Below are positions 10,902-22,987 of a stretch of 64,000 nucleotides of DNA, piece after piece. The DNA comes from Sporothrix humicola (lineage: Eukaryota > Ascomycota > Sordariomycetes > Ophiostomatales > Ophiostomataceae). The translations under genes and the position numbers were made by a program. The notes under the pieces were generated by a model that saw only the letters and a list, made by a program, of their open reading frames with translations, had not been told where the DNA came from and did not search any database. Position 1 is the stretch's first letter; each line of letters starts with the position of its first letter. The DNA lies in contig WNYE01000005.1 of NCBI GenBank assembly GCA_021396245.1, positions 620,001 to 684,000 of the forward strand, read 5' to 3'.

Positions 10902-12919
10902 ATGGATATCACACAGTTTGTCGTCTCGTCAAGAGACAAGGCGCTGCTGTACGGCGACTACAGCACCTACCGCACACAGCTGGCCCATCGCCTGCTCAAC
11001 ATCCGCAAAAAGCTGCGCGTGGCCACTCGCCATCGCGGCAAGTACAACCACAATGCCAACTCCATCAAGGCCGAGCAAGTGGCAGAGGATGTTAGGTGAG
11101 TTTGGGGAAATGGCTTTCACTCAACCAGAAGCTGGCACATAATTTCTAATACACTTCTAGCTACGCACGACTTCAGCTTTTGACGGCCGAGAGGGCTTTC
11201 GCCCAGGCCATGGCCATGAAGGCCGCCCACGCCTCCAACAAAAAGGGCATCACCGGCCACACCCGCTCGCACATTGTCTCGCGCCTCGACAAGGCCGCCA
11301 AGTACGCCGCCGACCTGTCGGATCTGCTGCAAGAATCTGCCAGCGGCTCCAACGAAGTGGACCGTCTCGAGGCTCGTGCCTATGCCGCGATGGTTCGTGG
11401 TGCGGCTGCCTTTGAGAAGCAGGCCTGGGAGCTGTGTCTGGCCAACTACGCAGCTACTTGGGCCATTTACAGCGCAATGTCGTCGCAGTCGGCCGCCCGT
11501 GCTGATATCTTTCGGGACCTGCTGGTTGAGACGATCGAGCCGTCCCTGCGCTATGCAGCCTACCAGCTCAAGATGCCGCGGTCCAAGCCCATCCCAATCA
11601 TTGCCCGCGAAGCACTTACGTCGGCCTCTGGAAACGTGGCCGGTTCCCCGGACACGGCAGAGCTGATTGCGGCTGTCAACAAGATCGATCCCACAATTCT
11701 GCAGCCAAAGACGGCCGCCACAGCCGACGGCAGCGAGAGTCTAGAGACGGCCGCACCAGGGACGGTTGGCGGTGTTGTGGCCTCGACGCGTACTCTGACG
11801 TGGCGCTCGCGCGAGGTCAAGATCGAGGACGCCACGATTGCCTCTGCATGGGCAGCGCTTGATCTGGCCAAGGCACGGCTTGAGGCTCGTCTGGAGACAC
11901 AGGGTGCCCGCATGGCGCCTAAGAACAAGGCCGCCGCCTACGACGACGTGCTGACCGTCAGCCAGGACGCCGTGGACGCAACCAAGGCCGCCATTGACGA
12001 CCTGCGCAACGAGGGCATCCCGCAGAGCGACCCCAACATGCAGCTGCTGTACATTGCGCGCACGGCCGCCAACTATGAGATGATCAGCGACCGCATCGGC
12101 CGCAACCGCGTTCTCACAGGCCCGCACGACGGTGCCATCCTGACTGCAGAGACCGTCACAAAAAAGCAAAAGGGCACCACGGTCATGCGGCCCGAGGCCC
12201 CTGGACGCTTGATTTCGCGCCTCAAGGAGAAGCTCGTCCTGTACGACGGCACCCTCCAGAGTCTCGAGACCGTCAAGGAGCTGCCTGGTGTCGCTGCCGA
12301 CGTTGAGCTATCCGAACAGCTGGACGCCACGGCTCAGTACTTTGTAGCCCTCAAGGCGCTGGCTATTGCCCGCTCGCACACGCTGGCCGGCAACGCCACG
12401 AATGCTCTCGCTCTCATCAAGCACGCCAACGATCAGGTGGCAGAAGCTGCTCCCGGTCTCGCCAAGGCGGAGGCTGCGACTGGCTCTGCCCAAAAGAAGA
12501 ACTCGCCCCTGCGCAGCATCCACGTATCGGCCGACGACGTCAAGTTCCTGCAGGGTCTGCTGCAGGCCGAGCTCCAGCGTGCCCGTGCGCTCGTCGACAT
12601 TGAGAAGCAGCAGCCGTCTTCTTCTGTCGCCAGGGGTGCACTTTCTCTTGCGGAAACACTCGGCGAGTACCCTAGCGCCGTCGATCTCGAGAACATTGTG
12701 ACCTACCCGCCGAAGCTCCAGGCCATGCCCGTCAAGCCCACCTTCCTAGACATTGCCTGGAACTACATTGACTACCCGAGCAAGGGCGGTGCCGGCGTAG
12801 TCGCCGCGGCCGTCAAGAACGTCGTTACGGGGCAGGCACCGCCTCCGACAACAAGCAGCACGCCGCCGCCGCAGCAGGAACAGCCGCAAAAGCGTGGCTG
12901 GTTTGGTTTCAAGAGATAG
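10902..12919 (+). CDS. SRP68: Signal recognition particle subunit SRP68
   Basis: Two exons, 10902-11095 and 11161-12919, give 650 aa. The 65-bp intron (GTGAGT donor, CTAAT branch, TTCTAG acceptor) splits a Ser codon and joins ...AEDVR to SYARLQLL. The N-terminal RNA-binding region starts DITQFVVSSRDKALLYGDYS and continues with the conserved LRVATRHRGKY and HTRSHIVSRLDKAAKYA motifs, which mark SRP68. With SRP72 it forms the large heterodimer on SRP RNA that helps target ribosome-nascent chains to the ER; the C-terminal half of the family binds SRP72. The tail is Pro/Gln-rich and ends KRGWFGFKR. Length is in the usual range (about 600-650 aa). The start context is CACGATGG. The gene is convergent with the mtHsp70 gene. 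Confidence 0.95.
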
Positions 12920-13604
12920 ACGGAGCGTTGTTTTTCTTTTTCTTCAATTTTTTTTCTCAAAAAATTCAATTATTTCGTTAATTTCAAGCACTTTTCTTGC
13001 GAGCACTTCACTTGTATTTACGGGATAAAAGTCACGTTATATCTTGCAGGGAGGCGCTGAACATTGAAATGAGTGGGGATATGTCTATTATGGTTATGTA
13101 AATAGAATGCCGTGCAAGACAAACAATCTTTGCCGGACAATGCAGATGACTGAGGCCAAATGGGCACACGAGTCATGAAAACAACTTTGTTTCAAATGCT
13201 CAAAAACGCCGCCTTTTTGAAAAACCTTTTTCGTTCTTTTTCTTCCAGAAGTGATGACTAACCACAACACGAGGTGTCAAGAGATCAAGAGATAGAGAGA
13301 AAATATTCCAGTGAATCATGAGTGTATAAAGTACAGAGAGGAGATACATGAGAGTATATGACATGAGAGAGTATGTGAGAGATGATGAGGTGATGAGAAT
13401 GAGATGATGAGATGAAAAAGGAAAATACACCAGGGGAAAATCTATAAAACCACAGATTGCGCTAAAAAATCAAAAAAGAATCCCAGGCCCATCATTTTTA
13501 TGTTTCCTCGTCCCAATTTTGTTGGTTGTTTTTTGTGTTTTGTATGCTTTTTTTAATTTATCGATCCAAAAGACGTGTCCATCAGTGCTTAACCAAAAAG
13601 GTGC
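12920..13604. other. Convergent 3' region with GA-rich simple repeat
   Basis: These 685 bp lie between the SRP68 and mtHsp70 stops. A-/T-rich tracts follow the SRP68 stop (3' UTR). Positions about 13280-13420 are a degenerate purine-rich repeat built from GAGAGA/GATGAGA units. No gene is seen. Confidence 0.55.
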
Positions 13605-14684
13605 TTACTGCTTGGGCTCGTCCTTCTTCTCGCCCTCGGGCTTGGCCTCCTCCTGGGGCTGGTCCTCACCGCGGGCGCGGTGGACCTTGTCCAGCAGGTT
13701 CAGCGAGGCGTTCTGCAGCTCGTCGACCTTGGCCTTGATCTCCTCGGCAGTGGCGTCGCCCTCGCCGGCCTGGCTCTTGGAGATGTACTCGCGGAGCTCG
13801 GTGATCTTCTCGCGCAGCTGGTCAGACTCGGTCTTGTCCAGCTTGTCGGCGTGGTCGGTCAGGGCCTTCTCGGTGTCGGTCAGGATGCTGTCGGCGCGGT
13901 TCGAGGCCTCAATGGCGTCCTTGCGGGCCTTGTCCTGCTCGGCGTACTGCTCCGACTCGTCAACCATGCGCTGGATCTCAGAGTCCGACAGACCAGAGCC
14001 CGAGGCAATGGTGATCGACTGGTCCTTGTTGGTCGACTTGTCCTTGGCGTGCACGTGCACAATCGAGTCGGCGTCAATGTCGAAAGTAACCTCGATCTGG
14101 GGAACACCGCGGTGGGCAGGGGGGATGCCGACCAGCTGGAAGTTGCCCAGCAGCTTGTTGTCCTTGACGAGCTCACGCTCGCCCTGGTAGACCTTGATCT
14201 CGACAGCAGTCTGGAAGTCGGCGGCCGTGGAGAAGACCTGCGACTTCTTGGTGGGGATGGTGGTGTTGCGGTTGATCAGACGGGTGAAGACACCGCCCAG
14301 GGTCTCAATACCGAGCGACAGAGGAGTAACATCGAGCAGCAGCAGGTCAGTGACCTCACCAGACAGAACGGCACCCTGGATGGCGGCACCAATGGCGACA
14401 GCCTCGTCGGGGTTGACCGACTTGGCGGGGTCACGGCCGAAGATGCCCTTGACGGACTCGGAAACCTTGGGCATACGGGTCATGCCACCGACCAGGATAA
14501 CCTCCTGGATGTCCTTGGCCTGCAGGTTGGCGTCCTTGAGGGCCTTGCGGACGGGCTCGATGGTGCGGGTGATGAGGGGGTCCATCATCTTCTCGAGCTG
14601 AGCGCGGGTCAGCTTGGTGTTGATGTGCTTGGGGCCCGAGGCATCGGCAGTGATGAAGGGCAGGTTGATGTCGGTCTGCTGCGA

Positions 14685-14720
<36 letters not shown>

Positions 14721-15726
14721 ACGGATACGCTGGATGGCCATGCGGTCACCCGACAGGTCCAGGCCGGAGTCCTTCTTGAACTGCTCAACGAGGTGGCGGA
14801 CCAGGGTAATATCGAAATCCTCACCACCCAGGTGGGTGTCACCGTTGGTCGACTTGACCTCGAAGACACCGCTCTGGATCTCCAGGACGGAGATATCGAA
14901 AGTACCGCCACCCAGATCGTAGACGGCAATAACGCGGTCGGCCTCCTTCTCCAGACCGTAGGCAAGGGCAGCAGCAGTGGGCTCGTTGACGACACGCAGG
15001 ACGTTCAGGCCGGCAATCTGACCGGCATCCTTGGTGGCCTGGCGCTGGGAGTCGTTGAAGTAGGCGGGGACAGTGACGACGGCGTTCTTGATGGGCTTGC
15101 TGAGGTAGGCCTCGGCAGTCTCCTTCATCTTCTGCAGGACGAAGCCACCGACCTGCGAGGGCGAGTAGTTCTTGCCGCGGGCAGCAACCCAGGCGTCACC
15201 GTTGGTGTGCTGGACGATCTTATAGGGGACCTCCTTTATATCGCGCTGGACCTCGGCGTCCTTGAACTTGCGGCCGATCAGACGCTTGGTGGCGAACAGG
15301 GTGTTCTCGGGGTTGACAACGGCCTGGCGCTTGGCAGCAACACCGACAAGCTTCTCGCCGTCCTCGGAGAAGGCGACGACGGAGGGCGTCGTGCGGGCAC
15401 CCTCGGAGTTCTCAATGATCTTGGGGACCTTGCCCTCCATGATGGCAACGGCCGAGTTGGTGGTGCCGAGATCGATACCGATAACAGCGCCCTTGACCTT
15501 CTCCTCGGTGCCGGTCGACTCGAAGCGGGCAAAAGCCGGGCGGAAAGCGCTCTGGCGCATGACGGCCGGGCGGGCCATGGAAGACGCCCGGGGGAGCTGG
15601 GATGTGTTAGCAGGTGTTGTCGGACACAATGGAAAAGCTTTTGAGCTCGATTCAACCCGATTTGGCCGAATTGAAGCTTCGTGATCTTTGAAAACTTACG
15701 GCTCTGGAGAAGCGTGCTGCCAACAT
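13605..15726 (-). CDS. SSC1: Mitochondrial Hsp70 chaperone (Ssc1/DnaK type)
   Basis: Two exons, 15726-15700 and 15596-13605, give 672 aa. Exon 1 encodes only nine residues (MLAARFSRA). The 103-bp intron has a GTAAGT donor, a TGCTAAC branch and a CAG acceptor, and joins to LPRASSMARP, completing a classic Arg-rich mitochondrial presequence of about 35 residues. The chaperone core starts GAVIGIDLGTTNSAVAI (phosphate loop near residues 49-57), followed by DAGQIAGLNVLRVVNEPTAA, AVYDLGGGTFDISVL and the substrate-binding-domain motif DVTPLSLGIETLGGVFT. The C-terminal lid ends in a charged KKDEPKQ tail. In the matrix this ATP-driven chaperone powers protein import with Tim44/Pam factors and folds imported proteins. 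Codon use is strongly biased (C-ending codons), as expected for high expression. The 654-codon frame on the opposite strand is the well-known Hsp70 antisense artefact. Confidence 0.97.
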
Positions 15727-17720
15727 TGTGTCGGATGTGTATGTGAAGAGGGGAAAAAAGAAAGAAAAAGAAACACAAGATACCACTTCAAACAATCAAG
15801 TGAAGAGGGAGAATGCGAATCGGGACGAGATGCGCCGTGGGGTATAAAGAGAGGGAATGAGGAAGAAATGGATGTGGGCAGAGGGGACCTCGAGAAGAGG
15901 AAGGAAGATTTTATGGAAGAGCTTTTTTTTCGGCCGCTTCTTTCTCTTCTTTTTTTCATTGCCCCTGCTCGCTGAAAAATTCGAGAAGGTGCTGGAGGGA
16001 CAGCCAAGCAGCGCATCCTATTGGCCGGGCCCAGCCCACTAGAGCAACGGGACCCACTTTCACGGTTGCCACAGACTCTCGAAACGGCAACAACTGGGTG
16101 CAGAATGGGTGGAATTGGGTAAAAACGTCACGTGTCTCCACCCAAATCCGACGCACGTGACTATGTACGCCGGGTCTAAGCGGAAGGAGCGATGCAGAGC
16201 AAAAACAGAACAAAAGTATTGAGCAAAACAGCTTCTCCAAAACTGAGTCTATGTTTCTTTTTCCCCTCCCTTCAGTGCCCTTCACGTCCTTTTTTTCAGG
16301 ATGCCGTAGTAAGAAACATAAACAGGCCCATCTTGGCCTGCTCCTGCGATTGTGCATGTCTTCAGGGCTTACACATGACCCCCGCCGGCTTTCCTTTGAC
16401 CGGCTAGAGCAAGCGGGCAGGAATGGAATAAGACCGAAACCCGAGCTCTTGCCGCTTTTTACGCACGGCCGAGGTCAATTGGAGCACGAGCGAGCTGGGC
16501 AGCAGCAAACGGGCAAAAAGCAAAAGGGCTTCCAGAAAGGCCTCCAAAAAAATAGAGCAAAAAAAAAAGCCAAAAGCTGGGGTCCGGCCGGAGAAGGAAA
16601 GAACCCACAGCTGTCGTGCTAGGGAAAGAACAGCCCGCTTTGCAGGCAGTTTCTGCCAGACAACAAACAGCCTCACCGCCTTTGCTGAGCGAATATCGGC
16701 GGCATGCCTCTTTTGCTTCCCCAGCACATATAGCACATGTCTCGCACGGCGCGGTTCCGGGGTGCACTGATGCTGCAGGAGGAACTGTACCTGGCCGGCG
16801 GGTCGTGACGCATCTCGAGATCATGTTTTGACCTATTTTCAGGTTGACAGACGCCGTCATGTCAAATTGCGATCTTGTCCCTGGAGTTGAGTAATGCACA
16901 GTGCAGTACAGTGCATAATAGAGCTTTAGTAATAGAGCTTTAGTGACTCTCCCACCGCCTTTCCAGGCCTCCCCAGGCTCGGTGGGCTGTCTCTCAGCAG
17001 ATTTCAGCCTTGCCGCCAAGGCGCACTATTGCGCCCGCACAGTGACCAGGGCAGGCAGCTCGAAGGTACGCTGTCCGCCCAATTACAGGCCGCACAGTGC
17101 CCCTTTACTAACCCGTACGGCGTCTCCTGTGCCTTACGTGCCTTCCGTTTCTGCTGCTGGACCGTCGTTGGCTCCTGCTAAAGTTAGTTAGTTAGCTGAA
17201 CGTCATCTGGAGCCTCCTCGCCATCGTCGTCGCAAAAAGAGAGACACAAGAAGAGAGACATCAACTTTAACCCCCATCGAAACGGCGCAACATCCTTAGC
17301 AGAACGACCTGCCGCCGTCTCGACACCATTTATATCGACTTCTTATCGCTTGGATAGTATCTTTATCAATCGGACCGCGCGATCGGCCCCAATATCGTCG
17401 CTGGCCCGCCATCCCGTGACTCAATTGATTTGGCATCCCGGCTTTCGAACTTTTGTCCATCAATCGATTTCATCCCAACATTCCGTCATCCGAGACTATC
17501 CCGACATCGCTAACGACACGGCCCCCGCGAGGCGTGTCGCTGCCCTACCGAATCCAACGACTGCCGACCCCATTTCATGCGGTCAGGGCTCTAAGCTTGC
17601 GCCCCCATTCGCAACCCCCTTCTTTTTCTTGCGCTTCCATCTTGACTGGTGGATGTCGCACCAATATCTCCCTCGATCTGCCTCAACAACAGCTCTCCGA
17701 CCTTCTTTTGTCTCCCCGCC
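15727..17720. other. Divergent intergenic region between mtHsp70 and the WD40/DUF2415 gene
   Basis: These 2 kb contain no supported gene. They hold the upstream region of mtHsp70 on the left, including a TTCGAGAA pair at 15980-15987 and the two CDEI/E-box octamers at 16127-16161. Near 16914-16943 a 14-bp sequence TAATAGAGCTTTAG occurs twice in tandem. The last 500 bp before 17721 form the C/T-rich leader of the WD40 gene. Confidence 0.5.
16127..16161. promoter_or_regulatory. Inverted pair of CDEI/E-box octamers
   Basis: GTCACGTG at 16127-16134 and its exact reverse complement CACGTGAC at 16154-16161 are separated by 19 bp. Both match the RTCACRTG element bound by Cbf1-type bHLH factors in yeast. 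The start codon of mtHsp70 lies about 400 bp away and the WD40 gene about 1.6 kb away. Function is inferred from motif identity and pairing. Confidence 0.45.
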
Positions 17721-20568
17721 ATGGCCGTGGAAGATGTAAAGGATGAAACTGCGTATGTGAAGGACAGGATGCTGATGACATCTGGTGATAACCCATCTGC
17801 TAACATTATCAGGTGCTATCCGACCGAAGCCCTGATTTGCCAGGAGCCGCGGACACACTATCGCACCCGCATCAACCCAATGTGAGTTACAGCAGCCCTA
17901 GACACTGACTCTATCGTTTCAGACGAACTAACACTCCCCAGCCATTGGCAGCTTCGGTCTTTGATTGGTGCCGTCAACAAGACGGTTTACTTCCCGGCGG
18001 GCATCGGAAACACGTACATTCAAGAATTCGACCCGGCCACACGACGGTCCGAAACGATTGCCGACCTCGAGTTCTCGCCGCGATGCCTCGTCGCTCGTCA
18101 GGGATGGGTCTGTTGTGGAGGTGAAGAGGGCGAGTTTGTGGCCATTCGGGTCAATGGGACGCGGGGAGCTGCGAACACACAGTCGCCCGGCGCAATCGGT
18201 GGCGGACGGGCACGCAGAGGGAGCAGCCAGGGCGTGGGGGAGCCGATGGACACAACAACACCAGGGGGCAACAGAGACAGCACAAGCAGTCACGACCGAC
18301 ATGACCGACTCGACCGACAATCATTGCAGCCCTCTGTAAGTATGGACGACGACGACGACGACGACGATGACGAAGAGGATGATGATGACGAAAACGACGG
18401 CACCAACGCCCGCCACCACCACACCAACGACCCGGGCATGGACGACGAAGAGTACGACGACTTTGATATGCGCATGACGGATTCTTCTTTGCTTGTCACA
18501 GTCCCCGCCCGATTTGTCGCCAAGAGCCAAAAGTTCGGCACAGACCGTGTCAATTGCATCACAATATGGACGCAGTCGGGCTTTGTGCCACTGTGGCCGG
18601 GTGCCTACTCGTGCCCCATCGCCGCGCTCTCCAACAACGACAAGCAGGTCACGCTCGTCAATCTCGAGAGTGCCGAAGAGCTCGACGTCCTAGACTACCC
18701 CGATTGCGTTAACCGCGCCGTCATCTCGCCCGACGGCCGGCTGCTGGTGGCTGTGAGCGACGACCCGTATCTTTACATTCATGAACGTGTCGAGAAAGTA
18801 CGGAGCGGCTCCAACCGCCTAAACCGCTCGCGCTCGGCGTCGCGCTCGTCTGCAAAACACTATGAGTGGAAGCTGCTGGCCAAGCACCACCTGCGCGGCC
18901 AGAGCCGCGTCGACACGAGCGTGCACAGGGGCAGTTTTGCGGCGTGCTTTTCCAACACGGGCCGCTACCTGGCGGTGGCCACGCAGTACGGCGTGATCCA
19001 CGTGTTTGAGACGGCCTCGCTCGCCAACCCCGACACCGGGCTAGTAGCGTGCTTTAACTCGGCGAACCGTAACGTGGACTCGGGCGCCGTACGCGAAATG
19101 TCCTTTTGCCCTGGTCCCTACGATTTGCTCGCATGGAGCGAAGACCACGGATCCGTGGGCGTGGCGGATGTGCGCAACGGCTTCGTGTCGCGCCAGATCC
19201 TGCAGCTCTGTGATGACGACGCGTATGAGCACGTGGGCATCAACGAGGTTGTGCGGACCGACGAGTTTGAGGAAGAGCGGCAACGGCGGCAGACCCAAAC
19301 CCAGGGTCAAGGCCAGGGTCAGGGCCAAGCGCAGGGTGGTCAGTCACAGTCACAGACACAGTCGCAAAGCCAAACCCAGGGCAGCTCGAGGTCAAGGCTC
19401 GACGAGATTGCGGCCTCCCCAACGAACAACGACTACGACATGACCGCGAGTGAGCAGGCACAGCGGATCCGCGAGGCGCTCGACTGGTACCACATGCCGA
19501 CAACAGCCGGCGATGGCCAGAGCCCGCGCAGCCTGCAGACCTTGTTAAGGAGACAGCGGCAGTATTTGGGGCGAGACACACGCGACCGCGACGCGTCCGA
19601 GTTTGGCCGGCGAGCAGCGTGGCTGTTGCGGTCTCGACCGTCACTCGGGTCGCGGGGTATGTCGTCTGGTGCTGAAGGCGGCAGCAGCAGCCCGGGAGGT
19701 GGCGGAGCAGGCGGCAGCGCCAGTGGCAGCGGCAGCGGCGCGTTTGCCAGCAGCACCCGCAATACTGCCAGTGGTATCATCAACATCCGCACGGGCACGA
19801 GCAATGCTCGGGCACGCATTGCCGCTCGGTCGCGCGAACAGAACGAGAGCATGACGATGGCGGTCAGCGACCTTTTGGGCGGTCTGCGCAACTTGCGGGA
19901 TGCCCAGGACATGGCCAACCTTGAGCGGCGGTGGATGACCCCCGCACCCGCAGGACTGCTCCAGGCAGCGCAGCGGGCCAGCGCGTTTGCGGCGACGGTC
20001 GAGAACGACGACTCTGGGAGCGAGAACGACGTGCTCAACAATGCGGGCACAGCCACAACAAGAGCAACAACAACGACTCGCCGCCCAGATCCGTTCTGGG
20101 GTAGTGGCGAAGCCAGCGGCAGCGGTGCAGGTGGTCAAGACGATATGAGCAGCAGCCGGACCATGGATATCTTGCATGCCTACCAGCTTGGCGACCAGCC
20201 TGCCACGACGACAGCGACAACAACGGCAAGCCGCGGCTTTGGCAGTACAAATACCTCCCGCCGGGCCAATCGGACCGCGTTGCCTTTGCCTCTGCCCGAC
20301 AACTACAGCCAGTCGAACCTGCTTTGGGACCCCACTGGGCCTCAACCACGGCGAGCTCGTGAGCCCGGCCCGACGGAGCAAAAAGATGGCCACACAGCCG
20401 GTCTGGCCTGGAGCGAGGATGGAAGCACATTGTAAGTAAACCCTCTTACGATATTTGATTTGAATACGTGCTAACCGTGTCAGGTACATTGGAACGGAGG
20501 GCGGTATATACGAGTTCCGGGTGAACATCAAGACCCGCATGTTCTACCCGAGCATAGAGATGCGGTGA
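17721..20568 (+). CDS. WD40-repeat protein with C-terminal DUF2415 motif
   Basis: Four exons (17721-17752, 17813-17881, 17942-20431, 20484-20568) give 891 aa. Introns of 60, 60 and 52 bp have GTATGT, GTGAGT and GTAAGT donors; CTAAC branches precede CAG acceptors. The first intron is a multiple of three, so read-through would also stay open; its canonical signals favour splicing. The ATG context is GCCATGG. The conserved N-terminus is CYPTEALICQEPRTHYRTR..HWQLRSLI. Blades of a beta-propeller follow (CLVARQGWVCCGGEEGEF, NRAVISPDGRLLVAVSDDPY, FAACFSNTGRYLAVATQYG, REMSFCPGPYDLLAWSEDHG). The last exon completes the DUF2415 motif, WSEDGSTLYIGTEGGIYEF. A poly-Asp/Glu tract (18345-18398) and a Gln-Gly/Gln-Ser tract (about 19292-19386) interrupt the propeller. 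The cellular role of this fungal family is not known to me. Confidence 0.85.
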
Positions 20569-21125
20569 GATGGACGTAAAGAGAGGTGTTGATCTGATCT
20601 GATTTTGGTTTGTTTTCTTTTGGACTCATCATGGGGCGTTTCGGCTGCTTTATCTTTTTTATCGTTTTGGATATTTTACTGCTTTCTCTTTGCTTTTCTG
20701 TCCTGCTTGCCTGCTTGGGAAATAGGGGTCAGCTCCCCCTTTCGTGGGATACATGCTGCACAACATGGCGTTTGCAATGGCGTTTGCATCTTTTCTTTTT
20801 TGGTTAATATTCTTTTTTATCTTTTCGACGGGAGATATTGTTCATATTTTGTGCACCTTCATCTTTAAATGGCATATTTCACCGTTGCTCTCACGCTTGG
20901 TTTCATTGTGTCATCTCATTTGTAAATACAATGCAGACTGTGTTTGCTTTTCCTAGGTTGTCACTGTTCTTATTCATTTTCAATACTTTTTCTTTACTGG
21001 TTCAAGAAGTTCATGTTCTTTTCAACGAATCAAAGGTTATTACCACTGATAATATTAATCATTAATTTTAGTATTAAATGTACCAATCTTTCATAAATCA
21101 TATCCATTCAAACTACCTTCCCTCA
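20569..21125. other. Convergent 3' intergenic region
   Basis: These 557 bp lie between the stops of the WD40 gene and the L2HGDH-type gene. The stretch is T-rich, with TTTAGTATTAAATG-like AT-rich sequence at the right end. It is consistent with two 3' untranslated regions. No gene is seen. Confidence 0.55.
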
Positions 21126-22479
21126 TCATGAATAGACCATCTTCTCGACCATCTCACCAATCGCTAGGCTACTCGTCAACCCGGGACTCTCAATGCCCAG
21201 CAGATTGACCCACCCACTGTATCCCGGCTCGCTCCGAACAATGAAATCAGCAGCACCGTGGCCGGCCTGCACTAGTTTTGGCCGCATTCCGGCATAGTCA
21301 GGCTGTAGAGCACTTGGGTCGACCCCCGGCAGGTACGTCTTGATGGCCTCGATAGCCTGTGGGAGCTGTGCTGCATTGACGGCCAAATCGGTTGGGCCAT
21401 CGACCCACTCGACATCTGGCCCAAAGCGAATTCTCCCAGAAAGATCGAGGGTCAAATGCGTTCCGAGACCAGCCAGACCCGGTTCAGGCGCTGGATAGAT
21501 GAGGGTGGACACCTTGGGCTGGCTGTGCGCGTAGGAAAAGTAGTTTCCTTTAGCGTAGTAGAGTTTCGTCTGCTTCGAGGTGTCATCACCCACAATCAGA
21601 TTGTGGATTTTGGCAGCACCGAGTCCAGCGGCATTCACAATCGTCTCGGCCGTCACAACCGTCTCCTCGGCGCTGTCGTCCGTCTTGACGTGGATCTGCC
21701 AGCCGGACGACCCGGAGGAACCCAGTGGAGTGATCTTGGTGACTGGCGATCCCGGCGCAAGAACTCCACCAGCCTGCTCAAAGAGTCCCAGCAGGGTCTG
21801 CATCAGCCCGTGGCTGTCGACAATTCCAGTCGCTAGACTCTCGAGAGCCCCCTTTTCGGCCCGCACGGCAGGCTCGCGCTGCTTGGCCTCATCGGTATCG
21901 ACCCATCGCAGGGGAATGGCGTCGCGGTCGTGATAGTTCTGCCCAAACTGGTAAATCTTTTCGAGCGCTTCTCGCTGGCCCGGCGTCTGCGCCACGATCC
22001 ACTTGCCCGTCCGCCGGTGCGCGACACCGTACTGGTCACAGAACGTGTAGAGCAGTTGGCGGCCGCGGATGCAGAGCTGGGTCTTGAGCGAGTCGACGCC
22101 ATAGTACAAGCCGGCGTGGATGACTTCGCTGTTGCGAGCCGAAGTCTCGGTGCCGACCGTGTCGTGCCTTTCGAGAAGGAGCACCGGCGACGCTGACGAC
22201 GAAGAGGAAGGAGCGGCCGAAGATGCCCGCTCGGCAAGAGCACGTGCCACAGCCAGGCCAACCACGCCGCCACCGATTACCTAGAGTGTGTGAGCGAACA
22301 TATCCTCTATTATGATGAGATACCATTGGCGGATTACTTACTGCATGTTGAAAGTCGGCCCTCCGATGAGCGGACACGGAGAAGAGGCGCAGATTGGCTG
22401 GTATAGAACTGGTGCTGGTTCCAGAAGCTATCCTTCGAGGCAGTGCTGCCAGCAGGCTCTTTCGTGAACAGTTCAACAT
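21126..22479 (-). CDS. FAD-dependent oxidoreductase, L-2-hydroxyglutarate dehydrogenase type
   Basis: Two exons, 22479-22342 and 22280-21126, give 430 aa. The 61-bp intron (GTAAGT donor, CTCTAG acceptor) joins in phase 0 and completes the FAD-binding Rossmann motif VIGGGVVGLAVARAL just after the splice. The first 45 residues are Arg/Ser-rich without acids (MLNCSRKSLLAALPRRIASG), a mitochondrial presequence. Further family marks are the second FAD contact LLLERHDTVGTETSARNSEV, the HAGLYYGVDSLKTQLC motif found in L2HGDH proteins, and a C-terminal WVNLLGIESPGLTSSLAIG segment that closes over FAD. Human L2HGDH oxidises L-2-hydroxyglutarate to 2-oxoglutarate in mitochondria, a metabolite-repair reaction; transfer of this function to the fungus is by similarity. 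Length fits the family. The gene is upstream of, and in tandem with, the GH92 gene's 3' end (508-bp gap). Confidence 0.88.
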
Positions 22480-22987
22480 TGTGAAGCCCCCGAATTCAAT
22501 GTCGGTTCCTGGATGTCGAGCTAAAAGAAGCGCAATCGGATTGAACTTCTCAAGCGTGAAGTGACGTTGGAAGCGTGTAAGTAGTCATCTCCGTGCCGGT
22601 GGTGGGACAAGAATATGTTAGAGGGGTTTAGCGCTATTTATACGGCAGTCGGTCCACCAATGATATACTGGAAAATGACCTCACCCGTACTTTGGTGTGC
22701 TTATCTCAGGGCTTCGATGCGTCGTAATTCATTTGATCTATCCAATCCATTTATATATTGTCATATGTTTACTTCAAGTTCTGAAAATGATAAAGACTGT
22801 CTATTGTGTGGGTATCTCATAAGTCGGTCATAAATGCAAGTAAAAAAGAACGCTGCGTAAAGATGCAAAAGCACAAGAAAATAACCAAAATAGGCCCAAC
22901 AGGGGAAACAAATGCAAAAGAAACCAAAAAAATATGTGCCGCAAATAAATACGTGGAAAATATGTGCAGATAGTAGGGGGGGCTGTA
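22480..22987. other. Promoter of the L2HGDH-type gene and 3' flank of the GH92 gene
   Basis: Both neighbouring genes lie on the minus strand. The right half of this 508-bp gap is the upstream region of neither; the sequence nearest 22480 is the L2HGDH-type promoter/leader. AT-rich, with an A-rich 22835-22960 segment that fits the GH92 3' UTR. No gene is seen. Confidence 0.45.

Noticed and set aside
13680..15644. 654-codon plus-strand open frame opposite mitochondrial Hsp70
   Set aside because: Hsp70 genes with strong codon bias routinely leave a long antisense frame, which has in the past been misannotated as an NAD-specific glutamate dehydrogenase. The sequence is Leu/Gly/Val-Asp-rich and the sense strand is unmistakably Hsp70.
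15980..15987. Heat-shock element TTCGAGAA upstream of mtHsp70
   Set aside because: Only two correctly spaced nGAAn units are present (the next GAA is off by one base). A working element usually needs three or more, so it is noted but not called.
18336..18501. Perfect donor GTAAGTAT inside the WD40 gene, paired with a CACAG at 18501
   Set aside because: The resulting 166-bp intron would shift the frame and destroy the following propeller sequence. The unspliced reading continues into conserved blades.
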